From Thalassoglobus polymorphus (GTDB lineage Bacteria; Planctomycetota; Planctomycetia; Planctomycetales; Planctomycetaceae): DNA of 64,000 nucleotides. The position numbers and the translations under genes were made by a program. The stretch's first letter is position 1. Each line of letters opens with the position of its first letter. Shown here piece after piece: positions 35,725 to 44,809 of the stretch. Under the pieces are notes generated by a model. That model was not told the DNA's origin, did not search any database, and saw nothing but the letters and a program-made list of their open reading frames with translations. Location: NCBI RefSeq assembly GCF_007744255.1, contig NZ_CP036267.1, positions 682,001 through 746,000 of the forward strand, read 5' to 3'.

Positions 35725-35909
35725 TCCATCCTTGGAGGCACTTTGGCTCGTGCAGACACATAGCCTGAAAAGTGAATTCGATTGTTGTGACTTCCTTGTC
35801 ACATATGCTTGTGATGTTTTACTGCCAATCGTGAGTTTCGGTCAAGATCGTTGAGTGCAGGCGATCAATCCTGAAGTCGGGTCGGTGTGGCATCTCCAGG
35901 CAATGAGTT

Positions 35910-36935
35910 TCATTTCTCTTTTGTCGTTGCCTCTCCTGTTGTTGACCTGTCCGGATTTGGGATTTCGTAAGGGCCAACATCTGACACGTGTCGCCGGAGG
36001 GCGTCCATAATTCCCTTATAGAGATAGGGGGCATTTCCCGGAGCTCTCTGATTTTCTGCCGTCCATTTTTCGTACTTCAACTCTTCGAATGCGATGTCAT
36101 CTTGCTTGCCGAGCTCGATAAGGATTTCTCGCATAACTTCCGAACCTTGGAGTAGCCGATCCCTGAGTACCGGCGTCCCATCACAGTATTGCAGCGACAG
36201 CAACTCCTCACCCAGCATCTGATCTGTGAGCAAACCGTCTCGATCGGTGCTCGCTGCGATTGGATTCCAAAGAATGTATTCGGCATCGTATTTCATCTTC
36301 ACCATCTGCTGGAATTGTTGGTTGTTCTGTGGCCATGGTCCTTGTTGGGAATATTTGATGTCGCCAATCCCGTCCCGCCCAAGTCCATGTTCGGACCAGC
36401 GAGCGAGGCCTTCAAGGTACCAGGGATTTTTGAAATACGTCGCGCCATATTGAATCAGATGAAACAACTCGTGGGCCGGTGTCACATTATTGAGCGGATC
36501 GACTTGACTGGCGATAGCGATGACCAGGGCGCGATCTTCTTTCTTTCCTTCTGGGATCAGACGAGCACGCTGTGAACTCGAAAAAGCGATTCCATTGCCG
36601 CCGCCCATTTCATTTCGATCACGAAGACTGACTTGAATGCAAGTGACACCCTTGTAGCGTTCGCTCTCGAATGGATCCGGAAAATTTAATACGTTGCAAT
36701 ACAGGTGATGAGCCGCCCAAATCTGCCGGGCGACATTCTCAACCTGATCCGGGACTCCACTTTTGTCAACGTCATCCTGTGTGACCGCGCCATTTCCGTC
36801 ATTGGTGTAGAAGACGCGAAATCTGTCCAGAACATAGTGTTCCTGCAGGGCTGTCTTCTTTGGATCGGAAGCATCGACGCTTGTTGAAGCCAGCATGACG
36901 ATGAGTGCCGCAATTGTCAGTCTGGCGGATTGCAT
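35910..36935 (-). CDS. Exported zinc metalloprotease-like protein (MXAN_6640-like)
   Basis: 341 residues from ATG at 36935, which begins a signal peptide (MQSARLTIAALIVMLASTSV, cut near VDAS). An upstream in-frame extension to 37106 has no signal character. The early block FRVFYTNDGNGAVTQDDVDKS, then GVPDQVENVARQIWAAHHLY, resembles the MXAN_6640 family of putative metalloproteases. The active-site motif HELFH lies about residue 185, and the downstream GLARWSEH could supply the third ligand. The acidic YTNDGNGAVTQDD may bind calcium. A periplasmic or secreted location is likely; the substrate is unknown. Confidence 0.75.
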   Translation of the reverse strand: MQSARLTIAALIVMLASTSVDASDPKKTALQEHYVLDRFRVFYTNDGNGAVTQDDVDKSGVPDQVENVARQIWAAHHLYCNVLNFPDPFESERYKGVTCIQVSLRDRNEMGGGNGIAFSSSQRARLIPEGKKEDRALVIAIASQVDPLNNVTPAHELFHLIQYGATYFKNPWYLEGLARWSEHGLGRDGIGDIKYSQQGPWPQNNQQFQQMVKMKYDAEYILWNPIAASTDRDGLLTDQMLGEELLSLQYCDGTPVLRDRLLQGSEVMREILIELGKQDDIAFEELKYEKWTAENQRAPGNAPYLYKGIMDALRRHVSDVGPYEIPNPDRSTTGEATTKEK

Positions 36936-37036
36936 ATGTCGATGCTTGAATTTCAGTGGGACAACTCGAACGGAATAGGAATTCGATGAGCTTTCAGAGT
37001 TGCCCGATTTGGTTAAAGAGCGTTTAAATTTGGAGA

Positions 37037-37486
37037 TTACTCTTTGACTCGGTTGCAAGTGAATTCCCAATTGTCTCCGTTTTCGTCGGTGAAGAGTCCG
37101 GACCATTTCCCATATTTGTCAATTGTCATTTTCACTTCACCTTTCATCCTTTCTTTCCATTCACGATCAGAATTCAATGCTCGCAGGTCTGTGAATTCAA
37201 CCTTTGTTCGTTTTCCCTGTGGGTGATTGACCCCAACTCTCTTCGTGAATTCGCCGGTCCTCTTTTGTTCTTTTTGGTAAACAACATGGTCGGAAACCCG
37301 GAATTGTCCTCGAAGGTTTTTGGCTCCCTTGAGTTTCGGAACCATCTTAAAATGCCAAACTGCTCCTTCGAAATTATCACCAGCCTGAGCTGCAACACCG
37401 GTGTTGCAGGCTACCGTTCCGAAAATGAAGAGCAGAAATACGAGCAGTTTTCCATTGAATTTAGCATTGCGAATTCGTGTGAGCAT
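37037..37486 (-). CDS. Small exported protein, unknown
   Basis: 149 residues. The N-terminal hydrophobic stretch (residues about 11-33, FNGKLLVFLLFIFGTVACNTGVA) is a signal peptide with a possible Cys lipid site, though the context is not a strict lipobox. The rest is basic and beta-rich (WHFKMVPKLKGAKNLRGQFR; EFTKRVGVNHPQGKR). Composition suggests a small periplasmic domain. It sits about 100 bp before the metalloprotease gene on the same strand and may be co-transcribed with it. No family recognised. Confidence 0.6.
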   Translation of the reverse strand: MLTRIRNAKFNGKLLVFLLFIFGTVACNTGVAAQAGDNFEGAVWHFKMVPKLKGAKNLRGQFRVSDHVVYQKEQKRTGEFTKRVGVNHPQGKRTKVEFTDLRALNSDREWKERMKGEVKMTIDKYGKWSGLFTDENGDNWEFTCNRVKE

Positions 37487-37893
37487 TTTGCCGACCCAGT
37501 GTTGGTTTGAATAGGAATTCAGTGATTGCGAGGCAATTGGAGATTACACACGTTTCGTAGCACGTTTCGTTCGTAGATGTGAGTCGTTTCGTCTCTGCAC
37601 GCAGATTTTATCTATTAGAGCTATTCTTCCGCAAGAAGACTGCTCAATCTCTGCTTGTCTCTGAAGCAGGCACCGTTCCATGTGTTTTTCAGATTTTGAA
37701 GCAGTGAAAAGTGCGATGTTTAATGCGGTGAAATCCGTTCATCGCGAAGGCATGAGCGAGTCAACTGCTCGATTGTCGGTTTTCAGGCATCGTTGGCTTG
37801 GTGAACATCTCCTGATCGCGTACTCTTCGGCACAGTTATCGAATTCTCGATGCTGAATCACCACGATCGCGATACCGGAGTGCCTTAAAAGAC
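37487..37893. other. Intergenic region before cmk
   Basis: 407 bp between the divergent small exported gene and cmk. A plus-strand ORF of 58 codons (37680-37856; MCFSDFEAVKSAMFNAV at its start) is readable, with a possible hydrophilic helix. It lacks a clear ribosome site, so I leave it uncalled. No other structure seen. Confidence 0.35.
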
Positions 37894-38541
37894 ATGATTG
37901 TCACCATCGATGGACCAGCTGGAACAGGAAAAAGTACCGTCGCTCGACGTCTCGCGGACTCGTTAGGCTATGAGTATCTCGACACCGGAGCGATGTACCG
38001 CATGGTCGCGTTTCATGTTGTCTCTAAGGGTGTCTCACTTACAGATTCGTCAGCGATTGAAGCGGTGGCAGAAGAGACTCAGATCGATTTTCGAAACGGA
38101 GATGCCTATCTCAACGGAACGGATGTGAGTGGAGAATTGCGTCAGCCAGATGTGGCGGTGGCAGCATCGATGGTGGCTCAGATTCCGCGTGTTCGCGAAA
38201 TCCTTGTGCAGCGGCAACAGGAAATTGCTGTCGGGAGAGACATCGTTTGTGAAGGACGAGATCAGGGGACGGTTGTTTTTCCAAAGGCTCGCTGCAAATT
38301 CTTTCTGACAGCTTCACCAGAAATCCGGGCTGAACGACGACTGGGCGAGTTCACTTCGCAAGGCAAAAAAGTTTCGTACGATCAGCTCCTTGAAGAGCAA
38401 AACGAACGTGATCGCCGCGATGAAAATCGTGAAGTTGCACCGCTCAGACCTGCAGACGACGCCGAACTTGTCGACACAACAGAACTCTCGATTGACGAAG
38501 TTGTCGAACGACTGAAATCGCAGGTGCAATCGAAACTTTAA
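37894..38541 (+). CDS. cmk: Cytidylate kinase
   Basis: 215 residues, the usual size. The P-loop DGPAGTGKSTVARRLA (5-20) and the nucleoside-binding YEYLDTGAMYRMVAF are exact family signatures, with CEGRDQGTVVFPKA and the lid LTASPEIRAERR following. It phosphorylates CMP and dCMP with ATP in the cytoplasm. The start at 37894 is the first ATG. No neighbour is functionally linked; the gene is convergent with the LtaS-like gene. Confidence 0.97.
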   Translation: MIVTIDGPAGTGKSTVARRLADSLGYEYLDTGAMYRMVAFHVVSKGVSLTDSSAIEAVAEETQIDFRNGDAYLNGTDVSGELRQPDVAVAASMVAQIPRVREILVQRQQEIAVGRDIVCEGRDQGTVVFPKARCKFFLTASPEIRAERRLGEFTSQGKKVSYDQLLEEQNERDRRDENREVAPLRPADDAELVDTTELSIDEVVERLKSQVQSKL

Positions 38542-38598
38542 CACACTTCAATTCTGCTTCTCATCACTTTGAGACGCCAGCATAAAACGATGGCTTGA

Positions 38599-40740
38599 CT
38601 ACGGAGTCTGAATCTCTTTTCCTGACGGAGCAGGGGGCGGGAAGTATGATGTGTAGTATGCTGGATGGTGATAGTACGAGAGTTGATTGCTTCGCCAAGC
38701 CTGAAGCGTTGTGAGTAGTTGAGCGACCAACTCGTGATGTTTGGTAGAGAGATCTTTGGATTCAGTCGGATCGTTTTGAAGATCATAGAGTGTGATTTCG
38801 TGCTTGCTGCGATCCATCATCAGCTTCCATCGTCCACCAAGAATGACCGCTTCAGCCTGATGTGAAGCGTTATTTACATGGAAGAAGAGCAGGCGTTCTT
38901 CTGCGGGGATTCTGTTTTTGCTGAGGATATCGATTCCCTGAAAATTCGGATGTGGAGGCAATTCGAGAGTTCCCAGCAATGTTGGCAACAGGTCGATATG
39001 TTCGAGTGGGTACGACTCAACCCCCGGTGAAAGGTACTGCGGAGCATGGACCACGGTCGCCACATGAATCATTGGCTGAACTGGCTCTTGAGCATGTCCG
39101 CATCGTCCATTTTCGTGGAAGGCTTCACCGTTTTCTCCGAGCACAATGACGATCATGTCGTCCAGAACGCCCTCTTCTTCGAGCTTCGAGATGATGCGAC
39201 CGACCTGCATGTCACAGTAATGAATCCCGTTGTAGAAGGCATTGCGAACTTGTGGTGTTTTCTCTTTTGGGTACATCATGAAGGAGACGTCTGCGTCGAG
39301 TTTGCACGGCTGGAACGGCTTCTCGAAATCAGCAGGAACTTCGTACGGAAAATGCGACGATTGAAAATTCATACTGAGGAAAAAGGGTTGCTCCTCGTCG
39401 AGTTGCTCTGTCACCCAATCAAGCGCGCGGTCCATGGTGTGTGAATCTTCCAGCTTTCCGGCGGAGAGAGCTCCGATTTTGATTTCATGAGCCATCCCAG
39501 GGTCGCGGATGATTTCAGCCGTTTTTCTGCCGCTACGTTGGGCGTCATAAAACAGGTCGAGATTTGGAGTCTCCAGAAACTGATCCATGTTTCCCCAGCC
39601 TTCGTTTTGCGAAGAGATGATGGCAGTGCTGTAACCAATTTCTTTGAAGACGTCGAAAGCCAGCGTTTTGGGCCAGGGGTCAGCTTTTGTGTAATAATGG
39701 TGCTCTCTAGTCCGTAGTGGGTACAGCGACGAAACAATACAGACATCCGCATAATCAGAGTGTGTACTCTGGGCGTAAGCATTCGTGAACTGAGTTCCTC
39801 TACGGGCCAGCGCGTTGATGTTCGGCAGAATTTCTCGTCCTTGATGAGACAGATGAATTGTATCTGCACGGAGTGATTCAATCGCCAAAATTAGAATTGA
39901 TGGACGCTTGGCGACTTGGGCTGGGGGAGACCATTTTGCAGTGAGTGGTGTGAGATTCGATGTCTCCAGGTCCGCTGGAATCGGTTCTCGAAAGAATTGC
40001 TCAAGGGTTGAGATCGCAATCGTTGGAACAGGATGGACTCGTGATTTGACCGTTTGCATCCATGTCGAGCGTCGAATTGCACTTTGATCGCTGACAATGA
40101 TCCAGGTAGGGATCAGCAGGAGGATGGTGATGCATTGCCAGGTCGATCGACAATAAAAACCACGCGAGACGGTTTCAGTTTCAACGCGCGGACTCGATGC
40201 TAGAAATTGAATGAAAGGTTCGCTCAGGAAAAATGCCATCGCAACAACAACGCCCACTGTGGCAAGTGCGATTCGCTCTGCGACTGCAAGGTCGTGCCAG
40301 ATTGAGAGTGGAGGATTGATGAGCAGAAAACGAAATGCTTCCAGATTCGCAAATTGCCCAGCTTGCCGGAAGAGTCCCCAACTGCCGACATGCATGAATA
40401 TCAATAAGCTGCAGAGCAGTCCCACTCCGGCAGCGATCAGCCATCGTGCGAAATACGACGTCTGCTTGAGTCGTTTTATAATTTGCGCTCCAACATAAAG
40501 CACCCAGCTGATTGTCAACCAGAACCAGCCGAGCCAGGCGATGCTCACCCAGCTGACAGGGCCGCCAACTTCAAACGGGGTTGCGGGAGAACTCCAGAGC
40601 AAACTGAGTTCAAGAGCGAACATCAGGCAGCAGAAAAGTGCGAGCCGGGATGTAGGAAAGACGAACGACGCCAGAGTTCTAAGTTTTTGAATCAAGGCTG
40701 CCATCGCAGTGGAATCTCTCTCGTGAATACTCGAGTTCAT
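38599..40740 (-). CDS. LtaS-like sulfatase-fold membrane protein
   Basis: 713 residues. Four or five membrane segments occupy residues 25-180 (SRLALFCCLMFALELSLL, WVSIAWLGWFWLTISWVL, WLIAAGVGLLCSLLIFMHV, ALATVGVVVAMAFFLS). From about residue 275 an alkaline-phosphatase-superfamily domain begins: SILILAIESLRADTIHLS with metal-binding Glu, then AQSTHSDYADVCIVSSLYP in the nucleophile position. The sequence lacks the CxPxR of true sulfatases, so a phosphoglycerol or phosphoethanolamine transferase-like activity (LtaS, OpgB, EptA relatives) is more likely. The catalytic domain faces the periplasm. It may decorate glycans or lipids; the exact substrate is unknown. Confidence 0.82.
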   Translation of the reverse strand: MNSSIHERDSTAMAALIQKLRTLASFVFPTSRLALFCCLMFALELSLLWSSPATPFEVGGPVSWVSIAWLGWFWLTISWVLYVGAQIIKRLKQTSYFARWLIAAGVGLLCSLLIFMHVGSWGLFRQAGQFANLEAFRFLLINPPLSIWHDLAVAERIALATVGVVVAMAFFLSEPFIQFLASSPRVETETVSRGFYCRSTWQCITILLLIPTWIIVSDQSAIRRSTWMQTVKSRVHPVPTIAISTLEQFFREPIPADLETSNLTPLTAKWSPPAQVAKRPSILILAIESLRADTIHLSHQGREILPNINALARRGTQFTNAYAQSTHSDYADVCIVSSLYPLRTREHHYYTKADPWPKTLAFDVFKEIGYSTAIISSQNEGWGNMDQFLETPNLDLFYDAQRSGRKTAEIIRDPGMAHEIKIGALSAGKLEDSHTMDRALDWVTEQLDEEQPFFLSMNFQSSHFPYEVPADFEKPFQPCKLDADVSFMMYPKEKTPQVRNAFYNGIHYCDMQVGRIISKLEEEGVLDDMIVIVLGENGEAFHENGRCGHAQEPVQPMIHVATVVHAPQYLSPGVESYPLEHIDLLPTLLGTLELPPHPNFQGIDILSKNRIPAEERLLFFHVNNASHQAEAVILGGRWKLMMDRSKHEITLYDLQNDPTESKDLSTKHHELVAQLLTTLQAWRSNQLSYYHHPAYYTSYFPPPAPSGKEIQTP

Positions 40741-41186
40741 GCCCGTATGACGGAACTTCGGTCCTGTGGCAAATGCTTAGAAGAGCTGGTGTTCAACAGG
40801 AACTTCCAAGGGCCGACTATCACATCTTCAGTGAAGAGCGAGCTACAGGAACTCTCTTCCGATGAAGCATAGATCGACAGAACTCTGCTGACGCATTCGA
40901 CTCGACCCTGAAATGTTGTTTGCAAAGAACATTTCAGGCTGTGTCGGTTGTATCGGATGTTGCTTCGCTGATCTGGTCCACAAGCCGGCTGAAGTCGACT
41001 GCGACAACTTCAGCGTATCTACGTGAATCAGATTGATCCATTTGAATCCGTTTTTTGCATTGAGGAGTGCAGGGAGAGATCGAAGGAACTGCTGGAGCAA
41101 ATGTTGGCAGAATGCTGGCAATAAAAGCCTTCACACGCCATCGGTTCTGCCGCTGTTGGCCTGTTTGTGAGTTTGCAAAGAGGCGT
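40741..41186. other. Intergenic region with one hairpin
   Basis: 446 bp between two minus-strand genes. A perfect inverted repeat at 40908-40937 (CTGAAATGTT / AACATTTCAG, loop of 10) is the main structure. A minus-strand frame ending at 40934 with RRYAEVVAVDFSRLVDQ is short and unsupported by a start site. Confidence 0.4.
40908..40937. terminator. Hairpin without T-tract
   Basis: Perfect 10-bp stem with a 10-base loop, about 250 bp downstream of the gene ending at 41187. It may be a weak terminator or RNA-stability element. Confidence 0.35.
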
Positions 41187-41795
41187 TTATTTTGTGCTGA
41201 TCGATTCGATAATCTTGACAGCTTGCTCCTCGTCCCAGACTTCTTCATCTTCGACAAGAACAAACATCGTCGCTTCGCCTTTGCGGCTTTTGAAAGCTCC
41301 GGTCACTTGACGAACGTTTTTGCCGTCACTTGTTCCTTTGTTGAATGTGAACTCTCGTTCGACACCGTCGATCATGAAGGTTCTTTTCTCTGACTCTTCA
41401 ACATCAATGTTTTTGTTTTTGCCTTGTGTGTCCATTTGTTGTTCAAATGATTTTTCGAGCTCCTCCTTGGAGCCTTTGATCGGTATTTCCATGAGGATGA
41501 TGGTTCCGGAGCTTGGGTTATCAACCCGCTGATACATCACCATATTCATTGAGGCGACTAAGATCTTGGCTTTCACACCCTGTCCCGGTTGATAGGTATC
41601 AGGGATTTCGATTGAGACGATCTCTTCCTGCATCTTCGAGACTTCAGCGGGAGTTTGAACGATTTGGAAAGCATTCTTTGCGAAAAAGAAGAAAACGCCA
41701 CAGCAGGCGATGCAGCTGATCCCGAATATTGCCAGCAAAGCAATGAGGATTTTTGTTCCGGTACTCATTCCTGAACGCGGTTCAGCTTCGGACAT
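41187..41795 (-). CDS. Single-pass membrane protein, unknown
   Basis: 202 residues from the ATG at 41795, favoured by GGAG eight bases upstream; 41813 is an alternative. A short N-terminus precedes one membrane helix (residues about 16-38, ILIALLAIFGISCIACCGVFFFFA). The outer part is a two-layer, beta-rich domain, with SIEIPDTYQPGQGVKAKILV, NPSSGTIILMEIPI and EREFTFNKGTS as landmarks. Similar proteins recur in planctomycetes, but I know no function. It is followed by a long gap and has no operon partner. Confidence 0.65.
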   Translation of the reverse strand: MSEAEPRSGMSTGTKILIALLAIFGISCIACCGVFFFFAKNAFQIVQTPAEVSKMQEEIVSIEIPDTYQPGQGVKAKILVASMNMVMYQRVDNPSSGTIILMEIPIKGSKEELEKSFEQQMDTQGKNKNIDVEESEKRTFMIDGVEREFTFNKGTSDGKNVRQVTGAFKSRKGEATMFVLVEDEEVWDEEQAVKIIESISTK

Positions 41796-42011
41796 TTCAG
41801 ATTCTCCAGTCAATTTAATGATTCATATTGCACCTTAAGATGACAGATGAATCAGGTGTTGGTTCGTTGAGTGAACGCAGCGGAAAAATTTCAGCTCAAA
41901 ATTCTTTCAGAAAATGAGTGATTCGAGAATAACAGAAGGCCCGGTGATGTACGACTGAAAACTGCCTATGGAATCGCTCTTCAAGTCGATCGGATGGGAA
42001 AAATTTGGGTG

Positions 42012-42950
42012 TTAAAACTCTGAGACGACTTCTCCGCCGTGGCGTGTGAAGAGGGCTCGAAGTAGTTGTGTGTCGATGTTTTCGCTGATGAAGCGTCCAC
42101 TCCCGTCAGAGAGTGCTGTCAAGCATCCGCCGACATGAGGGCTGGAGTATTGAAACTCGCGCTCGACGCTTCCAGAGCAATCCGTTTCTTCAGGATTCAG
42201 GCCGGGTGTTGCACAGTTCGGGGCAGCTTTCCACCATCGAAGGACACCACGCGCAAAGCCCTGGCCCGTTCCACCTCCACTGCCACCGCCTCCTCCGCCA
42301 CCACCACTTCCACCACCAGACCCACTGGAACCGGAGCCGCTGTTCATTGCACCGCGTGCCCAGCCTCCGAATTCAAAAGCGACTTCGCTGATCGCAATTG
42401 TGTTGGATGTCCCATCGGTCACATCACGGAACCGGGTTGATGAAAGGGGATACAGCATTCCGTCATCCGCTCCGGGTGTGGTTCCGGCATTGGCTGCGTA
42501 ATGGTTCGTCCCATAGGTGTCGTCGACAGGTTCATCAGTCGGTTGCGATGGGCAGCGATAAACTGCCAATGTTTGCAGGACCACATCTTTGTTGTTCGCA
42601 TGACTGAAGCGAACATTGAAGTCGTACTGGTTGTAGAGAGCTGTCTGTTCGACCTGAGGAAGCAACAGCGCCTGCCACGTCGTCAACACTTGGTTCGCGG
42701 ACGTGCTCCCGGAATCTCCCAAGACTCCAATCGGGAAGACGTTGTGCGAGGATTGGTAGTTGTGCAACGCCAGTGCCAATTGACGAATATTGTTGCGGCA
42801 GGATGCGCGTCTTGCTGCTTCTCGTGCCTGCTGGACAGCGGGCAGCAGGAGTGCAACGAGAATTGCAATAATGGCGATCACCACAAGAAGTTCAATGAGT
42901 GTGAAACCACGTTGCTGGTTTCGGCCGGAAGCTGGATGCGATGGGGGCAT
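42012..42950 (-). CDS. DUF1559 pseudopilin with poly-Gly insert
   Basis: 312 residues from the ATG at 42950, chosen because [15 protein letters not shown] parallels the leader of the homologue at 9693; earlier ATGs at 43001 and 43061 are possible. [20 protein letters not shown] and [20 protein letters not shown] are identical in style to that homologue. The tail is [17 protein letters not shown], a canonical H-X9-DG. Between [17 protein letters not shown] and the tail it carries an unusual Ser/Gly-rich low-complexity loop of about 30 residues (42255-42350). Single gene, minus strand; exported and probably surface-located. Confidence 0.9.
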   Translation of the reverse strand: MPPSHPASGRNQQRGFTLIELLVVIAIIAILVALLLPAVQQAREAARRASCRNNIRQLALALHNYQSSHNVFPIGVLGDSGSTSANQVLTTWQALLLPQVEQTALYNQYDFNVRFSHANNKDVVLQTLAVYRCPSQPTDEPVDDTYGTNHYAANAGTTPGADDGMLYPLSSTRFRDVTDGTSNTIAISEVAFEFGGWARGAMNSGSGSSGSGGGSGGGGGGGGSGGGTGQGFARGVLRWWKAAPNCATPGLNPEETDCSGSVEREFQYSSPHVGGCLTALSDGSGRFISENIDTQLLRALFTRHGGEVVSEF

Positions 42951-43135
42951 TGAAGTCAGAGTTTTGAGGGATTTTTGTGGGGAGGAGGCGATCGTTGCCA
43001 TGGAAGAGTTCGATACTATTTCATATTTCGCAGGAAGTGAAGTTGCTGGAAAGTGAGACATGAAGTTCGTTACTCTGTACTCGATTCATGGAAATTCTTA
43101 ACAGACCCATTAGAACTCAATAGGACCAGAAGCCC

Positions 43136-44650
43136 ATGCGACGAACTGGTTTGCTGCTAAGTTGTCTCGTTTTTGCATTGACATTTCAGTGTGATGCCGC
43201 CGAAAAGAATATTATCTTTTTCATCACCGATGATGAAAGTCCGACGCTGGGATGCTACGGCGATCCGGTTGCAGTGACGCCTGCAATTGATGAGCTCGCT
43301 GCCGACGGAACAATGTTTTTGAATGCGTTCGCGACGACTGCGAGTTGCAGTGCGAGTCGGTCTGTAGTGATGTCGGGGCTTCACAATCATAAAAATGGCC
43401 AGTATGGGCATCAGCACTCCTATCACAAGTTCGCATCCTTCGACAATGTGGTCAGTCTGTCGCTGCCGCGAGTCCTGGCGAATGCTGGATACCGAACAGC
43501 ACAGATTGGGAAGTATCACGTCGCTCCCGAAGCGGTTTATCATTACGAGACCTATCTCAAAGGGAATGGTCGTAACGCTGTGGAAATGGCGGAGAACTGT
43601 CGCGAATTCATCAACAACAAAGAAGATGACCGTCCCTTCTTCATCTACTTTGGAACCTCCGATCCACATCGCGGTGGCGGGATCGATAAGACATCCAAGT
43701 TAAAATTGAAGCCAGACCTGTTTGGAAATCGCCCGGAGAACGGTTCTTACGAAGGGGTCGATGAAGTCTTCTACGAACCTGAAGATGTGATTATTCCCCC
43801 ATTCATGACTGACACTCCCGAAACCCGCGAAGAGCTGGCGCAGTATTACCAGTCATGCTCTCGCGTCGATCGCGGCTTGGCTCGGCTCGTTCAGGTTTTG
43901 AAAGAGGCGGACCTGTATGACAAAACGATGATTGTGTTCACCTCTGATCATGGAATGGCCTTCTCCGGCGGAAAGACAACTGTCTTCGAAGCTGGGTTGC
44001 GCGTCCCCTTTGTGGTCCGCAATCCCTACGAGAAAAACAGAGGTGTGAAATCGACAGCGATGATCTCTCATGTCGACATCACACCGAGTCTCCTTGATTT
44101 CGCTGGCGGATTAAATCCGAAGACGAATGGCCCGAAGAAATGGGTGAATCCTGATCAGTTCTGGAAAGAACGTGGAGAGAATCTGAAAGAGAATCGTGGT
44201 CCAAAGTTGCGCAGCTATCACGGGAAGTCATGGATTCCGATCTTGGGAGATGCCGACGCTGAGCATTGGGAGACAATTTTTGCTTCACACACATTCCACG
44301 AGATTCAGATGTATTACCCAATGCGAGTTGTTCGCGACAAAGAATATAAGCTGATCTGGAATATTGCTCACGGGCTTCCGTATCCCTTCGCTTCAGACTT
44401 GTGGCGAGCCTCGTCATGGCAGGCACAATTTCAGAAAGGGATGACCGCTCCATATGGTCAAAAAACGGTCGGCGATTACATCCATCGTCCGCAATTCGAA
44501 CTCTATCACATTTCTGAAGATCCGAATGAATCGAACAACCTCGCTGGGAAAACGGAATACGCCGAGATTCTGAAGAAGTACCAGACGAAACTGAAAGACT
44601 TTCAAAAAGAGATGGATGATCCCTGGATCATGAAATGGGATTACGAGTAA
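43136..44650 (+). CDS. Secreted sulfatase (formylglycine type)
   Basis: 504 residues. A signal peptide (MRRTGLLLSCLVFALTFQCDA) precedes the sulfatase core. Metal-binding ITDDESPTLGCYGDP (residues about 30-44) and the active-site motif CSASRSVVMSGLHNH are present, where Cys should become formylglycine. The substrate region includes FIYFGTSDPHRGGG and the motif TSDHGMAFSGGKTTVFEAGLRVP. It resembles the N-sulfoglucosamine and heparan-type branch. It should remove sulfate esters from polysaccharides in the periplasm. Planctomycetes carry large sulfatase sets for algal glycans. Confidence 0.93.
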   Translation: MRRTGLLLSCLVFALTFQCDAAEKNIIFFITDDESPTLGCYGDPVAVTPAIDELAADGTMFLNAFATTASCSASRSVVMSGLHNHKNGQYGHQHSYHKFASFDNVVSLSLPRVLANAGYRTAQIGKYHVAPEAVYHYETYLKGNGRNAVEMAENCREFINNKEDDRPFFIYFGTSDPHRGGGIDKTSKLKLKPDLFGNRPENGSYEGVDEVFYEPEDVIIPPFMTDTPETREELAQYYQSCSRVDRGLARLVQVLKEADLYDKTMIVFTSDHGMAFSGGKTTVFEAGLRVPFVVRNPYEKNRGVKSTAMISHVDITPSLLDFAGGLNPKTNGPKKWVNPDQFWKERGENLKENRGPKLRSYHGKSWIPILGDADAEHWETIFASHTFHEIQMYYPMRVVRDKEYKLIWNIAHGLPYPFASDLWRASSWQAQFQKGMTAPYGQKTVGDYIHRPQFELYHISEDPNESNNLAGKTEYAEILKKYQTKLKDFQKEMDDPWIMKWDYE

Positions 44651-44679
44651 ACCCTCGATTTGGCTCCAAGAGACTAAGT

Positions 44680-44701
44680 CCCCGGTCGTGATTGACCGGG
44701 G
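44680..44701 (+). terminator. Hairpin downstream of the sulfatase
   Basis: A perfect 8-bp GC-rich stem (CCCCGGTC / GACCGGGG) with a 6-base loop lies 29 bp past the sulfatase stop. It is followed by an A-rich rather than T-rich tract, so it may be Rho-assisted or a stability hairpin. GACCGGGG recurs 16 bp later. Confidence 0.45.
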
Positions 44702-44809
44702 GCAAAATAATAAAGTTGACCGGGGCTAAGTTGGCCGTCAGGTCCATGAGGCGGAACGCCTTTGTCATTTCCGAACTTGCTAGAATCGTTGAACGAAAAC
44801 GTTTTTAAG

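Noticed and set aside
36189-36575. Plus-strand ORF of 128 codons over the metalloprotease gene
   Set aside because: It is antisense to a convincing signal-peptide protease with a HELFH motif and has no start signal.
37390-37409. Perfect 20-bp palindrome CTGCAACACCGGTGTTGCAG
   Set aside because: It lies within the coding sequence of the small exported protein (encoding around CNTGVAA), so it is more likely codon coincidence than an operator.
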